From: Flavobacterium potami
GTDB taxonomy: Bacteria; Bacteroidota; Bacteroidia; Flavobacteriales; Flavobacteriaceae
Length of the DNA: 64,000 nucleotides
Reading direction: 5' to 3'
Assembly: GCF_020026915.1 (NCBI RefSeq)
Contig: NZ_JAINUY010000003.1
Location: 124,001-188,000 of the forward strand
The notes under the pieces are model-generated. The model ran no database searches and was not told the origin of the DNA. It was given only the letters and a program-made list of their open reading frames with translations. Made by a program: the position numbers and the translations under genes. Below, in pieces: positions 55,830 through 64,000 of this stretch; position 1 is the first letter of the stretch; each line of letters begins with the position of its first letter.

Positions 55830-55889
55830 TTAAGCAAACTTTAAGATAACGTTAAGTAAGGTAAAAGTCTAACTTAATCTGACGTTAAT
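55830..55889. promoter_or_regulatory. TTAAG array with 11-bp period: probable response-regulator operator
   Basis: TTAAG occurs at 55830, 55841 and 55852, an imperfect AAAAG at 55863, then TTAAT at 55874 and 55885. All six are spaced by exactly 11 bp, one helical turn. OmpR/PhoB-family regulators bind such direct repeats as dimers. The last unit ends 10 bp upstream of the -7 box at 55900, in a position suited to activation. Confidence 0.72.
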
Positions 55890-55899
55890 GATTCGTAGA

Positions 55900-55907
55900 T
55901 AATTTTG
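55900..55907 (+). promoter_or_regulatory. candidate -7 box of the sulfatase gene
   Basis: TAATTTTG matches TANNTTTG exactly and lies 16 nt before the ATG. The -33 region is replaced by the TTAAG array, as in activator-dependent promoters. Confidence 0.55.
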
Positions 55908-55923
55908 TAAAAAATTAAATCAG

Positions 55924-58065
55924 ATGAATTTTTACAAAAAATTTTCGCCTTTTTACAATCTTGCAATTCTGTATTTTATTGTAACCTTTACGCTTAGAAT
56001 CGTATTATTCTTCCATCCTATAACACAAAGCTCTTTTACTATTGCTGAAAGTTTTAAAATTTTCACATTAGGCTTATTATCAGACTTTTTTGTTTTTGTT
56101 CTAGCTTCATTTATTCTTTGGCTCTATCTTATTCTTATATCCAATTCAAAATACAATAAACCATATGGTTATTTTATACTTGGAGGTTTTTTATTAGCAT
56201 TACTTTATGTAGCGTCCGGAAAAAGCATTTTTGATGAATATGGTGGTGCTTTACCAAAAATAGTTTTAATTTTCATTTCGATCAAAACTGCCTTGTTTTC
56301 ACTTTTTCTTTTCGTTCCAAAAATTCGAAACAAGGCAAGATTATGGCTTTTTGCTTTTGCGGTCTTCTTGTATGTTTTGATAATTCTTCAAAACGGAATA
56401 AGTGAATTTTTCTTTTGGAATGAATTTGGCGTAAAATATAACTTCATAGCTGTAAATTACTTGATTTACACCAATGAAGTAATTGGAAACATTATGCAGT
56501 CTTATCCTGTAATTCCAATTTTTTCTGCATTGTTTATCATAACTGGAATCATTACTTTCTACATCATTAAAAAATCAAGAAACTATATTGATGAGATTCC
56601 AACGTTTTCTGAAAAACTAAAAATTAGCATTGTTTACGCAACATTATTTTTTATTTCTTTATTGGCTGTTCCTGGATTGGCAAAAACAGAAAATTCTAAA
56701 AATATTTTTGTGAATGAACTACAGGCAAACGGCGTTTACAAGTTCTATCTGGCTTTTCAGAATAATAAACTGGATTATTTCAAATTTTACAAAACGATTT
56801 CAAACCAAGAAGCATTCGCTCTTTTAAAGAAACAATTGCCTACAATTTCAGGAGACAACACCTTAAGAGAAATAAAAAATGATTCTTTGGAACAGCGTAA
56901 AAACGTAGTCCTGATCACTGTTGAAAGTTTAAGTGCAGATTTCATGAAAATGTACGGCAACAAACAAAATATTACACCGTTTTTAGATAGTCTGGCACAA
57001 AAAAGTTTATTGTTTACCAATGTTTATGCAGCTGGAAATCGTACAGTACGAGGGCTTGAAGCTGTTACTTTATGCTTGCCACCAACGGCAGGCGAAAGCG
57101 TAGTTAAGAGAGAGGACAATAAAAACAAATTTTCTACAGGATCTGTCTTTCTTAAAAAAGGTTACAACGTGAAATTTATGTATGGCGGAGATGCATTTTT
57201 TGATAATATGCAGGATTTTTATTCTGGAAACGGTTATCAGATTATTGATAAATCTAGTTTTGCTCCAAACGAAATTACCTTTTCTAATGTTTGGGGAGTT
57301 TGTGATGAAGATATGTACAACAAGGCAATCAAAATCATGAACACTGAAGCAAAACAAAACAGACCGTTTTTTAATCATATCATGACGGTAAGCAACCATA
57401 GACCTTTTACTTATCCAAACAATAAAATTGACATTCCTGGAGATATAAAGTCTCGTGATGGTGGTGTAAAATATACAGACTTTGCATTACGTCAGTTCTT
57501 TAATCAGGCCAAAAAACAATCTTGGTTCAACAATACTGTATTTGTAATTGTAGCCGATCATTGTGCCTCAAGTGCTGGAAAAACAGAACTCCCATTAGAT
57601 AAATATAGAATTCCGGCTTTAATTTACGATCCAAGTAGAAAAGCTCAAAAATGTAATACATTAATGTCTCAAATTGATATTATGCCAACTTTATTCGGGT
57701 TGTTAAATTTTGATTATCAAAGTAAGTTTTTCGGACATGATGTTTTTCAATCCGATTATAAACCAAGAGCTTTTATTGCCACTTATCAGGATTTAGGATT
57801 GATAAAAGACAACGTTTTAACGATTCTTTCTCCAAAGCAACAAATCAAACAATTTCAATTAAAATTAAAACCAGAAAATGGTCTTTCTCCTGAGTATCAG
57901 ATTCATTATGATGAAATTTCGCTGAAAACAGAAAATAAAGATTTAGTAAATGAAACGATTTCTTATTATCAATCAGCTTCCTATGTTTTAAAAGAAAAAG
58001 AATATCAGCTTAAAGATTTAGATTTAACTGCCAAACATGTTAAGTTATACGCCAAACTTCGCTAA
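55924..58065 (+). CDS. LtaS-like membrane sulfatase / phosphoglycerol transferase
   Basis: A 713-residue protein with about five N-terminal membrane helices and an extracytoplasmic sulfatase-fold domain from about residue 330. Seen: VVLITVESLSADFMKMYGNK (metal-binding Glu), GNRTVRGLEAVTLC with the candidate nucleophile Thr, and VIVADHCASSAGK with the metal-binding Asp-His. Family members transfer phosphoglycerol or phosphoethanolamine to lipids or glycans. It is probably controlled by the adjacent two-component system. The exact substrate is unknown. Confidence 0.85.
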   Translation: MNFYKKFSPFYNLAILYFIVTFTLRIVLFFHPITQSSFTIAESFKIFTLGLLSDFFVFVLASFILWLYLILISNSKYNKPYGYFILGGFLLALLYVASGKSIFDEYGGALPKIVLIFISIKTALFSLFLFVPKIRNKARLWLFAFAVFLYVLIILQNGISEFFFWNEFGVKYNFIAVNYLIYTNEVIGNIMQSYPVIPIFSALFIITGIITFYIIKKSRNYIDEIPTFSEKLKISIVYATLFFISLLAVPGLAKTENSKNIFVNELQANGVYKFYLAFQNNKLDYFKFYKTISNQEAFALLKKQLPTISGDNTLREIKNDSLEQRKNVVLITVESLSADFMKMYGNKQNITPFLDSLAQKSLLFTNVYAAGNRTVRGLEAVTLCLPPTAGESVVKREDNKNKFSTGSVFLKKGYNVKFMYGGDAFFDNMQDFYSGNGYQIIDKSSFAPNEITFSNVWGVCDEDMYNKAIKIMNTEAKQNRPFFNHIMTVSNHRPFTYPNNKIDIPGDIKSRDGGVKYTDFALRQFFNQAKKQSWFNNTVFVIVADHCASSAGKTELPLDKYRIPALIYDPSRKAQKCNTLMSQIDIMPTLFGLLNFDYQSKFFGHDVFQSDYKPRAFIATYQDLGLIKDNVLTILSPKQQIKQFQLKLKPENGLSPEYQIHYDEISLKTENKDLVNETISYYQSASYVLKEKEYQLKDLDLTAKHVKLYAKLR

Positions 58066-58074
58066 TCTAAAGAA

Positions 58075-58110
58075 TAAAAAAGCCTCAAATTTTTACTTGA
58101 GGCTTTTTTA
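58075..58110. terminator. bidirectional terminator
   Basis: AAAAAAGCCTCAAAT and ACTTGAGGCTTTTTT form the stem between the convergent sulfatase and PLC-like genes. Confidence 0.85.
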
Positions 58111-58162
58111 GTTAACAAGTCAACTTGAACTTGAAATCATAAAACTTGAAACAAACTAATAT

Positions 58163-59161
58163 TTAGTCGTTTTGATTTTTCATTCCGAATAAGTTTCCTT
58201 TTTGGTATGCTTTTAAATCTTCTTGTAAAAATTGGAAGTTTCTTTGTGTAACTGCAGGCGCATCTAAATCGCTTAAATCTGGTTTTCCTGCATTTACCCA
58301 TGCTGTGTACCAGAAACTCGCTGTTGCAGTAATTGCCTTCTTCATCTGACTTTCAACCATTCCGTTCAACTCAGCATGCAATTTTGCAGCATATTCATCA
58401 GTAAATTTAGCAGTATTGTATTTCGTTTTCACAATTTTACCTTCTGCATCAACTTCAAAAACTTTATTTTCAGGAGTTGCAGTTCTTAGTTTTTTATCTA
58501 TGTCCAATAATGGCTGCGCAAAGCTGTGAGTATCATTAATCATGTCCCAAATTGCTTTATGAACATCTGAATAATACTGAGCCTCAGGAACATTAAATTT
58601 ATAATTTTTAGCAAACAACTCAGGCAATCTACTTTCCCAAAGAGAGTGAATTCCTTTTTGGTCAGTCAATTGTCCATCGTGATTTTTTGAAGTATGCAAA
58701 GGCATGTGAGCATCACCAATATAATGTCCTAAATCTGCAGAAAGAAATAAGATTTCAGCTCTGTTTTTTTCTTTAAACGCTTTAGTCAACTTCGCCATCA
58801 TGTCTTCAATATACCAAGGCAAAATACCATTATCGCTTAAGAATTTAGCATCATATTTTTGCTTTGCCTCTTCCAACGTCTTAGGATAAGTGTCCGCAGG
58901 GCCAAAGTTTTCCATGTCAAAATAATGTCTCGGACCTTCTTCTTTATAATTTAAAGCATACTTACGGATATCTGGTACCGAAGCTTCTTGAGTAATAAAA
59001 TCAATGTGATTGTAAAAAAATATCTGTAGTTGTTTTGGTAAAGCCATTACAGCAGCTTTGTTAATACGCTCATGGCCTACAATTCCCCATGATACAGTAA
59101 TAAAGCCAATAATTAAAGCACCGAAAGCAATTAATTTTGGTCTCATTTGGATTTTTTTCAT
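58163..59161 (-). CDS. secreted zinc-dependent phospholipase C / S1-P1 nuclease-like protein
   Basis: A 332-residue protein from the start MKKIQMRPK at 59161 (an earlier Met is possible). A membrane-like signal segment is followed by WGIVGHERINKAAV, the Trp-His start of the zinc-dependent PLC/S1-P1 nuclease fold. More metal-ligand histidines are in FLSADLGHYIGDAHMPLHTSKNHDGQ. Substrate could be phospholipid or nucleic acid; family alone does not tell. Confidence 0.82.
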   Translation of the reverse strand: MKKIQMRPKLIAFGALIIGFITVSWGIVGHERINKAAVMALPKQLQIFFYNHIDFITQEASVPDIRKYALNYKEEGPRHYFDMENFGPADTYPKTLEEAKQKYDAKFLSDNGILPWYIEDMMAKLTKAFKEKNRAEILFLSADLGHYIGDAHMPLHTSKNHDGQLTDQKGIHSLWESRLPELFAKNYKFNVPEAQYYSDVHKAIWDMINDTHSFAQPLLDIDKKLRTATPENKVFEVDAEGKIVKTKYNTAKFTDEYAAKLHAELNGMVESQMKKAITATASFWYTAWVNAGKPDLSDLDAPAVTQRNFQFLQEDLKAYQKGNLFGMKNQND

Positions 59162-59304
59162 TTGTTTTTTTATTAGAGGGAGCAAATTTAGTTTTAATTA
59201 AAGAATACGCAAAAAATACTATCATTAAGATTAGGCTAATTTAATATTTTGAGTTTTTCGCTCTTGGAAATACTATTATTTTAAATTAACAATAATTTTC
59301 TTTA

Positions 59305-59312
59305 TACATTTG
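59305..59312 (+). promoter_or_regulatory. candidate -7 box
   Basis: TACATTTG matches TANNTTTG exactly, 22 nt before the ATG of the 316-residue secreted protein. Confidence 0.5.
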
Positions 59313-59334
59313 TTTGTATAAATAATACAACTTT

Positions 59335-60285
59335 ATGCGCCAGATTACCTTAAACATATTTCTATTAATTTCCGCTCTTTCTTTTGCACAAGAGAATGAT
59401 TTACAACTTAAAAACGTCAGCGATACTATATTAAATCCAAAGAGAATTGTAAAAATTTCAGATCCTTTAAACGGCGAGAAAACGATGCAAAAGCTGTTTC
59501 CTGGCAATTTGTATCATCTGGCTGACAAAAACACTTTTATAAGCTGGAAATGTAAATCGTGTAAACCAATGCCTTTCCTGGATGTAAATGGCGTAGAAGG
59601 TGATCAAATGTTTCCTTATGCAGAGGGTGTAGCCACAAGACTTATAGCCAATATTGATTATAAAGATTCAAAAGGAAATGAGTTTAAAATTTTAGCTTTC
59701 AATCATTCCGTTCATGATGAAGACGGACTTCAGACAGGTCGATTCTCTGGCGGATTGTTAGGTGTCGCAAAATTCGCAAAGAATAATAATGTCTGGGAAA
59801 TGAGATCTTTTCAGCCTGCAATTGCTGCATTCGGAGCTTTTGCACGATGTCCGACTCCTAAATTAGTTGAAATTGGAGAAGATCAATTTGCTTTTACTTT
59901 AATACATGCAAATGGCGGAGCTGGAGGTGCTTATGAAGGTTATCTATATCTTGTAGCCGGTTTTGGAGGTCAGTATCAGCCAATTATGGAAGTCAATAAT
60001 TACCAGCTAACCAATTCTTCATTTATTTCTTGGTCAGGATCTTATAAGATTGTAAAAGATGACTCTAAAAAACATTTTAGGGATATTATTATTACCACAA
60101 AAGGAGCTTACAATATAGAAGCAAGAGCAGAAGATGATTTTGATGTAGAATTCCCTGAAGAAATAGCGACGATGACAAAAACCAAAAAATCATTTAATTT
60201 TGAGATTGAAAGACACTTCTCATTCAAAGGAAAATTCTACAAAATGATTGATAAACCAATTGTCAAATTTTCTAATATAAAATAA
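59335..60285 (+). CDS. secreted protein, unknown function
   Basis: A 316-residue protein with a signal peptide (ending LSFAQ). The mature part has KCKSCKPMPFLD with a CxxC pair, a Gly-rich stretch (HANGGAGGAYEGYLYLVAGFGGQY) and a beta-rich C-terminal part. It is not recognised. Its stop is 3 nt from the convergent YeiH gene. Confidence 0.65.
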   Translation: MRQITLNIFLLISALSFAQENDLQLKNVSDTILNPKRIVKISDPLNGEKTMQKLFPGNLYHLADKNTFISWKCKSCKPMPFLDVNGVEGDQMFPYAEGVATRLIANIDYKDSKGNEFKILAFNHSVHDEDGLQTGRFSGGLLGVAKFAKNNNVWEMRSFQPAIAAFGAFARCPTPKLVEIGEDQFAFTLIHANGGAGGAYEGYLYLVAGFGGQYQPIMEVNNYQLTNSSFISWSGSYKIVKDDSKKHFRDIIITTKGAYNIEARAEDDFDVEFPEEIATMTKTKKSFNFEIERHFSFKGKFYKMIDKPIVKFSNIK

Positions 60286-60288
60286 GTT

Positions 60289-61254
60289 TTAACTTAGACA
60301 AAGAATTGACAGCAAAGCGAGAACAGCTATAAAAATCCAAAGAAAAACACCTTGAAGTAATGGCTTTACTCCTACCGCTTTTAAAGTAGAAAAGTTTAAA
60401 GTTGCTCCAATTAAAAACAAAGTAATGGTCAAACCAATCTTTGCGATACCAACAATATGAGCTGAGAAAACAGCTGTTGATGGTAAATACGTATTGATAA
60501 GCATTGCCAAAATAAACAATCCAATAAAATATGGAATTTTGATTTTTGTATTCTTGTTTTTAAAAAGAAAAGCCGTTAAAACAGAAATTGGAATAATCCA
60601 TAATGCTCTTGCCAATTTTACTGTCGTTGCCACCTGTAAAGCTTCTGCACCGTATTTATTAGCTGCACCGACTACAGAACTCGTATCGTGAATAGCGATA
60701 GCACACCACAAACCGAAATCTTTTTGAGATAAATCTAATTGATGTCCAATAAAAGGAAACGCAAACAAAGCAATTGAATTCAATATAAAAATAACGCCCA
60801 AAGCAACAGAAGTTTGATTTTCATTTGATTTGATTACCGGTGAAATCGCAGCAATAGCACTTCCTCCACAAATAGCGGTTCCGCAAGAAATTAAATGAGA
60901 GGTTTTCTTTTCTGTTTTAAGCCATTTACCTAATAGAAAACCAAATATTAAAGTAGCAAAAATGGAAACGATGGTCAACAAAAAACCTTCTTTTCCAGCA
61001 GAAACGGCACTTGTTGCATTCATTCCAAATCCTAAACCAACAACAGAAAATTGCAGTAAAAAAGTAATCGCTTTATGATTGAATTCGATAAATGGATTTC
61101 CGAAAATATTCACAATTAGAACGCCCAGCAAAAGTGCTATCGGTGGAGAAATGATTGAAAATAAGCATAAAATAATTACGGCAAGAAAAAGTGCTTGTTG
61201 TAAAGAATGATTAATTTCAAATAAATGGGCTGTTGTTTCTTGTTTTGTTTTCAA
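60289..61254 (-). CDS. YeiH/UPF0324-family membrane transporter
   Basis: A 321-residue protein with about 10 hydrophobic helices. FLLQFSVVGLGFGMNA, SCGTAICGGSAIAAISPVI and HDTSSVVGAANKYG are the hallmarks of the UPF0324 (YeiH, PSE) family of putative sulfate exporters. In many bacteria it pairs with a LysR regulator of CysL/YeiE type, as here. Confidence 0.88.
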   Translation of the reverse strand: MKTKQETTAHLFEINHSLQQALFLAVIILCLFSIISPPIALLLGVLIVNIFGNPFIEFNHKAITFLLQFSVVGLGFGMNATSAVSAGKEGFLLTIVSIFATLIFGFLLGKWLKTEKKTSHLISCGTAICGGSAIAAISPVIKSNENQTSVALGVIFILNSIALFAFPFIGHQLDLSQKDFGLWCAIAIHDTSSVVGAANKYGAEALQVATTVKLARALWIIPISVLTAFLFKNKNTKIKIPYFIGLFILAMLINTYLPSTAVFSAHIVGIAKIGLTITLFLIGATLNFSTLKAVGVKPLLQGVFLWIFIAVLALLSILCLS

Positions 61255-61328
61255 AATAATGGGTATTGATATTACTTTGCAAAGTTCTATCGTTTATTTT
61301 GAAAACGCCAATCGTAAATTACAATCGA

Positions 61329-62225
61329 CTATAACTTCAAGTTATAATGAGAAGCTAAATTTTGAATGAATAATTCTGACAAAGAATCAGATTTGCCTTG
61401 TAAAGTAATGATGTAAAAATATCTCTCAATTGACAAATTCTCTACATCCAAAACAATTAATTCTTTGTTTTTCAACTCCTTACTTACGGCATGAATGGAC
61501 ATAAAAGCAAAACAATCTGAATTCAGCAAATAAGACTTTATACTTTCTGTACTTCCTAATTGCATTTCAATTTGCAGATCATTAAACTTTAATCCTGCTT
61601 TTTTCAACGCAAATTCTATAACCTCAAGTGTTCCTGAACCACGTTCACGTGTAATGAATTTCATTGATTTTAAATCGTTTACCGAAATTTCATTTTGTTT
61701 TACCAAAGGATTTTTATTACTACAAACTAAAACCAGTTCATCTTTAAGAAACGGAATGTATTTTATAGATTGATTTTTAGATTGTCCCTCAACAATTCCG
61801 ATTTCAATTTCTTTATTGATTAAAGCATTTTCGATTTGCTCTGTATTTCCATTCAGCAAATTGACTTTTATGTCTTTTTGCTTTTGATGAAAACTTGCCA
61901 AAACTGGCGAAATAATATATTGAGAAATCGTTGTACTTGCTCCTAACCTAAGTAAACCTTGACGATCTTTGTTGAAAGAGCTTATTTCAAAATCTATTTC
62001 ACGATAGATATCGAAAATACTCTTAGTATATTTTAAAAGAATTTTACCAGCTGGAGTTAAAGCAATTTTAGACCCATTTCGTTCAAAAAGTTTTGTCTTG
62101 TAAGTTTCTTCTAATTCTTGAATGTGTTTAGAAACTGCTGGCTGAGTAATATATAATTCCGTTGCCGCTTTAGTAAAATTAAGGCGGAGCGCAACGGTAT
62201 AAAATACTTTTAGCCTGAAGTCCAT
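61329..62225 (-). CDS. LysR-type regulator (CysL/YeiE-like)
   Basis: A 298-residue regulator with an N-terminal winged helix (LNFTKAATELYITQPAVSKHIQELE) and a C-terminal co-inducer domain (FITRERGSGTLEVIEFAL). Likely controls the adjacent YeiH gene. It starts 2 nt after the stop of the Bro-N gene. Confidence 0.88.
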   Translation of the reverse strand: MDFRLKVFYTVALRLNFTKAATELYITQPAVSKHIQELEETYKTKLFERNGSKIALTPAGKILLKYTKSIFDIYREIDFEISSFNKDRQGLLRLGASTTISQYIISPVLASFHQKQKDIKVNLLNGNTEQIENALINKEIEIGIVEGQSKNQSIKYIPFLKDELVLVCSNKNPLVKQNEISVNDLKSMKFITRERGSGTLEVIEFALKKAGLKFNDLQIEMQLGSTESIKSYLLNSDCFAFMSIHAVSKELKNKELIVLDVENLSIERYFYIITLQGKSDSLSELFIQNLASHYNLKL

Positions 62226-62227
62226 TT

Positions 62228-63076
62228 TTATTTATTATCTAGATTTTTGTCGATACTTTTTTGTTGTAAAACATCTTTTGCATTTAAAGATGTTATTACT
62301 TTTTTTCCTGTCTTAGATTCTAATTCTTTCATTGCTACTTTTGCAACATTTCCACCTTGCTGTGCCACTATCATGTTATCTTCAAAACTTTCAGGAGTTG
62401 TTGCTTTAGAAATATCTGTAGTCGAGGCCTCTGCTAACATATTTAGAATAAGCTCCGTATTAGTCATATTATCTCGAAGATTCTCCTTTTTAAGTCCTTT
62501 AAGTATTTTATACTCTTTGGTTGTTTTTCCTGACCAAGCTTTAGAAATAATATCTGTTAAAGTAGCAAACTGAACTCCCTCCTTTAATCCTCTATTCTTC
62601 CATTCATTAGTCAGCTCTTTTCTAATCTCAATACTTTTAATTCGTTGATTAATCCAGCTTTCAGAATATCCTAAATTCAAATATTGTTCTAGCGCTCTAT
62701 CAATTGAAAGTTCAGGATCTTGCATTTCATCTAATCGCTCAGATGCAACCTGAGATAGCCATAATTTAAAAGGTTCTGCTTTTGATGAAGGAATAGATTG
62801 AATTAAACGAAAAACCTGCTCTGTATCTGCGACATCAGTCATTCGCATTTTTCCATCGGCTGCTTTCATTTTCAAACCGTGACAATTCGTCACGGTTTCA
62901 TTTCCTTCTGCTTTTAAACGTTGTTTTAATTTACGCCAATACGCCGAAGAATCAATACTTTCAGTTAAAACACTGATAATATCAACTATTGAAAAATACC
63001 ATTTTTCCTCCTCTTGATCCCAAATGGTTCTAACTTTTTTCTCTTCAAACAACTGTATTCCCTCCATCTGTTTCAT
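62228..63076 (-). CDS. Bro-N domain protein (prophage antirepressor-like)
   Basis: A 282-residue protein. The N-terminal part (VRTIWDQEEEKWYFSIVDIISVL, YWRKLKQRLKAEGN, FRLIQSIPSSKAEPFKLWLS) is the Bro-N domain of phage antirepressors and Bro proteins. The C-terminal domain (LKEGVQFATLTDIISKAWSG; KGLKKENLRDNMTNTELILNML) is conserved in chromosomal relatives. No other phage genes are next to it, so it is probably a stand-alone gene. Function unknown. Confidence 0.75.
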   Translation of the reverse strand: MKQMEGIQLFEEKKVRTIWDQEEEKWYFSIVDIISVLTESIDSSAYWRKLKQRLKAEGNETVTNCHGLKMKAADGKMRMTDVADTEQVFRLIQSIPSSKAEPFKLWLSQVASERLDEMQDPELSIDRALEQYLNLGYSESWINQRIKSIEIRKELTNEWKNRGLKEGVQFATLTDIISKAWSGKTTKEYKILKGLKKENLRDNMTNTELILNMLAEASTTDISKATTPESFEDNMIVAQQGGNVAKVAMKELESKTGKKVITSLNAKDVLQQKSIDKNLDNK

Positions 63077-63169
63077 ATTTAAGTTATATAAAACTTCATT
63101 TTCAATTTATATCTTTCTGTTACAAGTCCAAATAAAAAAACTTATCTCTTTGTCACTTTATTCTTTTTT

Positions 63170-64000
63170 TTAAAGCAATCCATTATATTTTCGAACAAAC
63201 CATTCAGTAGTCAATAAAACTGCAATCAAAATCAACAACCAAACCCAATCAATAATTGGAGTCTTGCTTGAAATATTTTTTTCAATAGATTTATATTCTT
63301 TGCTTTCTAAAAGTGTATTAATTAATTGATCTGCTTGATCTTCGAAGAAAGCTTTTCCACCAGTTTGTTGTGCTAATTGATTCAATTTCGGAACATCTGG
63401 GTTTACAAATTGTTTTTCGATATCAAAATCTAAAATCTCAAAATGACTTGCATATGAAGTATTAGAATTCAATTCTTTTACTGTAAAATTATATTTACCA
63501 GCTGGAAGTCCTTCTAAATTAGCAGAGAATGAATTACTTCCTTTTAATAAATCATAATTCTTTGTTTGCTTTGTGGCAGCATTTACAACCGTAATGGTAA
63601 GTCTGGCTTTTTCATCAAACTCGTAGTTTTTATTAAAATATTGAGCATTGATAATGATTTCTTCTCCGGAATTATAAAAACTTTCGTGTGTTACTACCAA
63701 AGATTTTTTTGAATTTGTTGAAGCTAGATATTGAATGATTTTATCAATGAAAACATCATACTTCTCAAAAGACTGATTATCTATATGACTTTGCAAACGC
63801 CATTTCCAGCTATTTTCTCCTAAAAGAAAAGCCGTTCTTTTTCCTTGATTTTCAGCGAAAGCTAATAATGGAGCATTCGTCGAAACATTTCTGATTTTTG
63901 AAGAAAGTAAAACAGATACATTTCCATTACTACTAATGTTTCCAAATAAATTCTGCAACGGAGGGAAATTTTCAAATCCGATATTATCAATGGCAAACAA
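63170..64000 (-). CDS. C-terminal part of a large membrane protein (VWA/BatA-like)
   Basis: Open at the right window edge, with 276 residues of the C-terminus visible. A beta-rich region carries GKRTAFLLGENSWKWRLQS, then an immunoglobulin-like segment, and the protein ends with one membrane helix (WVWLLILIAVLLTTEWFVRK). This matches the end of large Flavobacteria membrane proteins that carry an N-terminal VWA or amidotransferase-like domain, which is beyond the edge. Confidence 0.6.
   Translation of the reverse strand: MFAIDNIGFENFPPLQNLFGNISSNGNVSVLLSSKIRNVSTNAPLLAFAENQGKRTAFLLGENSWKWRLQSHIDNQSFEKYDVFIDKIIQYLASTNSKKSLVVTHESFYNSGEEIIINAQYFNKNYEFDEKARLTITVVNAATKQTKNYDLLKGSNSFSANLEGLPAGKYNFTVKELNSNTSYASHFEILDFDIEKQFVNPDVPKLNQLAQQTGGKAFFEDQADQLINTLLESKEYKSIEKNISSKTPIIDWVWLLILIAVLLTTEWFVRKYNGLL

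Overview
The window is a chromosomal segment of a Bacteroidota bacterium, most likely a Flavobacterium. The support is low GC content, AT-rich intergenic DNA, promoter -7 boxes of the TANNTTTG type, Bacteroidota-only small protein families, class II ketol-acid reductoisomerase, fused HisIE and HisNB, and a fused E1 alpha/beta dehydrogenase. No rRNA, tRNA, CRISPR array or transposase gene was seen.

Layout. 0-17.9 kb: housekeeping and envelope genes (transglutaminase-like protein, cytosolic substrate-binding protein, nucleoside phosphorylase, SUI1 factor, 2OG-Fe(II) oxygenase, fused 2-oxoacid dehydrogenase E1, MscS channel, two SF2 helicases, type II NADH dehydrogenase, MFS exporter, two small secreted proteins). 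17.96-26.13 kb: an integrated element of about 8.15 kb, flanked by two dif-like XerC/XerD sites. 26.1-31.5 kb: tandem repeats, then a cNMP/CBS/DUF294 protein, a degenerate DnaQ-like exonuclease and acs. 31.9-40.3 kb: ilvDBNC behind a peptide-leader attenuator, plus leuB and leuA. 40.4-45.6 kb: a helical-repeat protein, class D beta-lactamase, M1 peptidase and CBM9-like protein. 45.7-53.5 kb: complete hisGDCBHAFI operon behind a His-rich leader peptide and terminator. 53.6-58.1 kb: a two-component system divergent from an LtaS-like sulfatase, with a phased TTAAG operator array between them. 58.1-64 kb: a PLC/S1-P1-like hydrolase, an unknown secreted protein, a YeiH-type transporter with a LysR regulator, a Bro-N protein and the end of a large membrane protein.

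The most unusual part is the 17.96-26.13 kb element. It has a Rep_trans-type rolling-circle initiator, a candidate PM2/FLiP-like double-jelly-roll capsid protein, a lysozyme-like protein with a membrane anchor, several tiny membrane proteins in a tightly overlapping operon, and no integrase, terminase, portal or tail gene. It is best read as a prophage of a tail-less, membrane-containing, probably ssDNA phage (FLiP/Finnlakeviridae-like). It appears to have used host XerCD to enter the chromosome dimer-resolution site. It carries a secreted-protein gene paralogous to a chromosomal gene just outside its left end. Genes on both sides mostly point toward this locus, as expected if it is the replication terminus.

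Many intergenic gaps hold palindromes built by reiterating a short word (GTTTCAGG, CGCAAAG, ATTCCAA, AAGCTTTAGGC, CAATATCAAT and others), including between genes of the his and ilv operons. They look like a dispersed family of structured repeats and are listed separately. All family assignments rest on reading motifs by eye; no database search was run.
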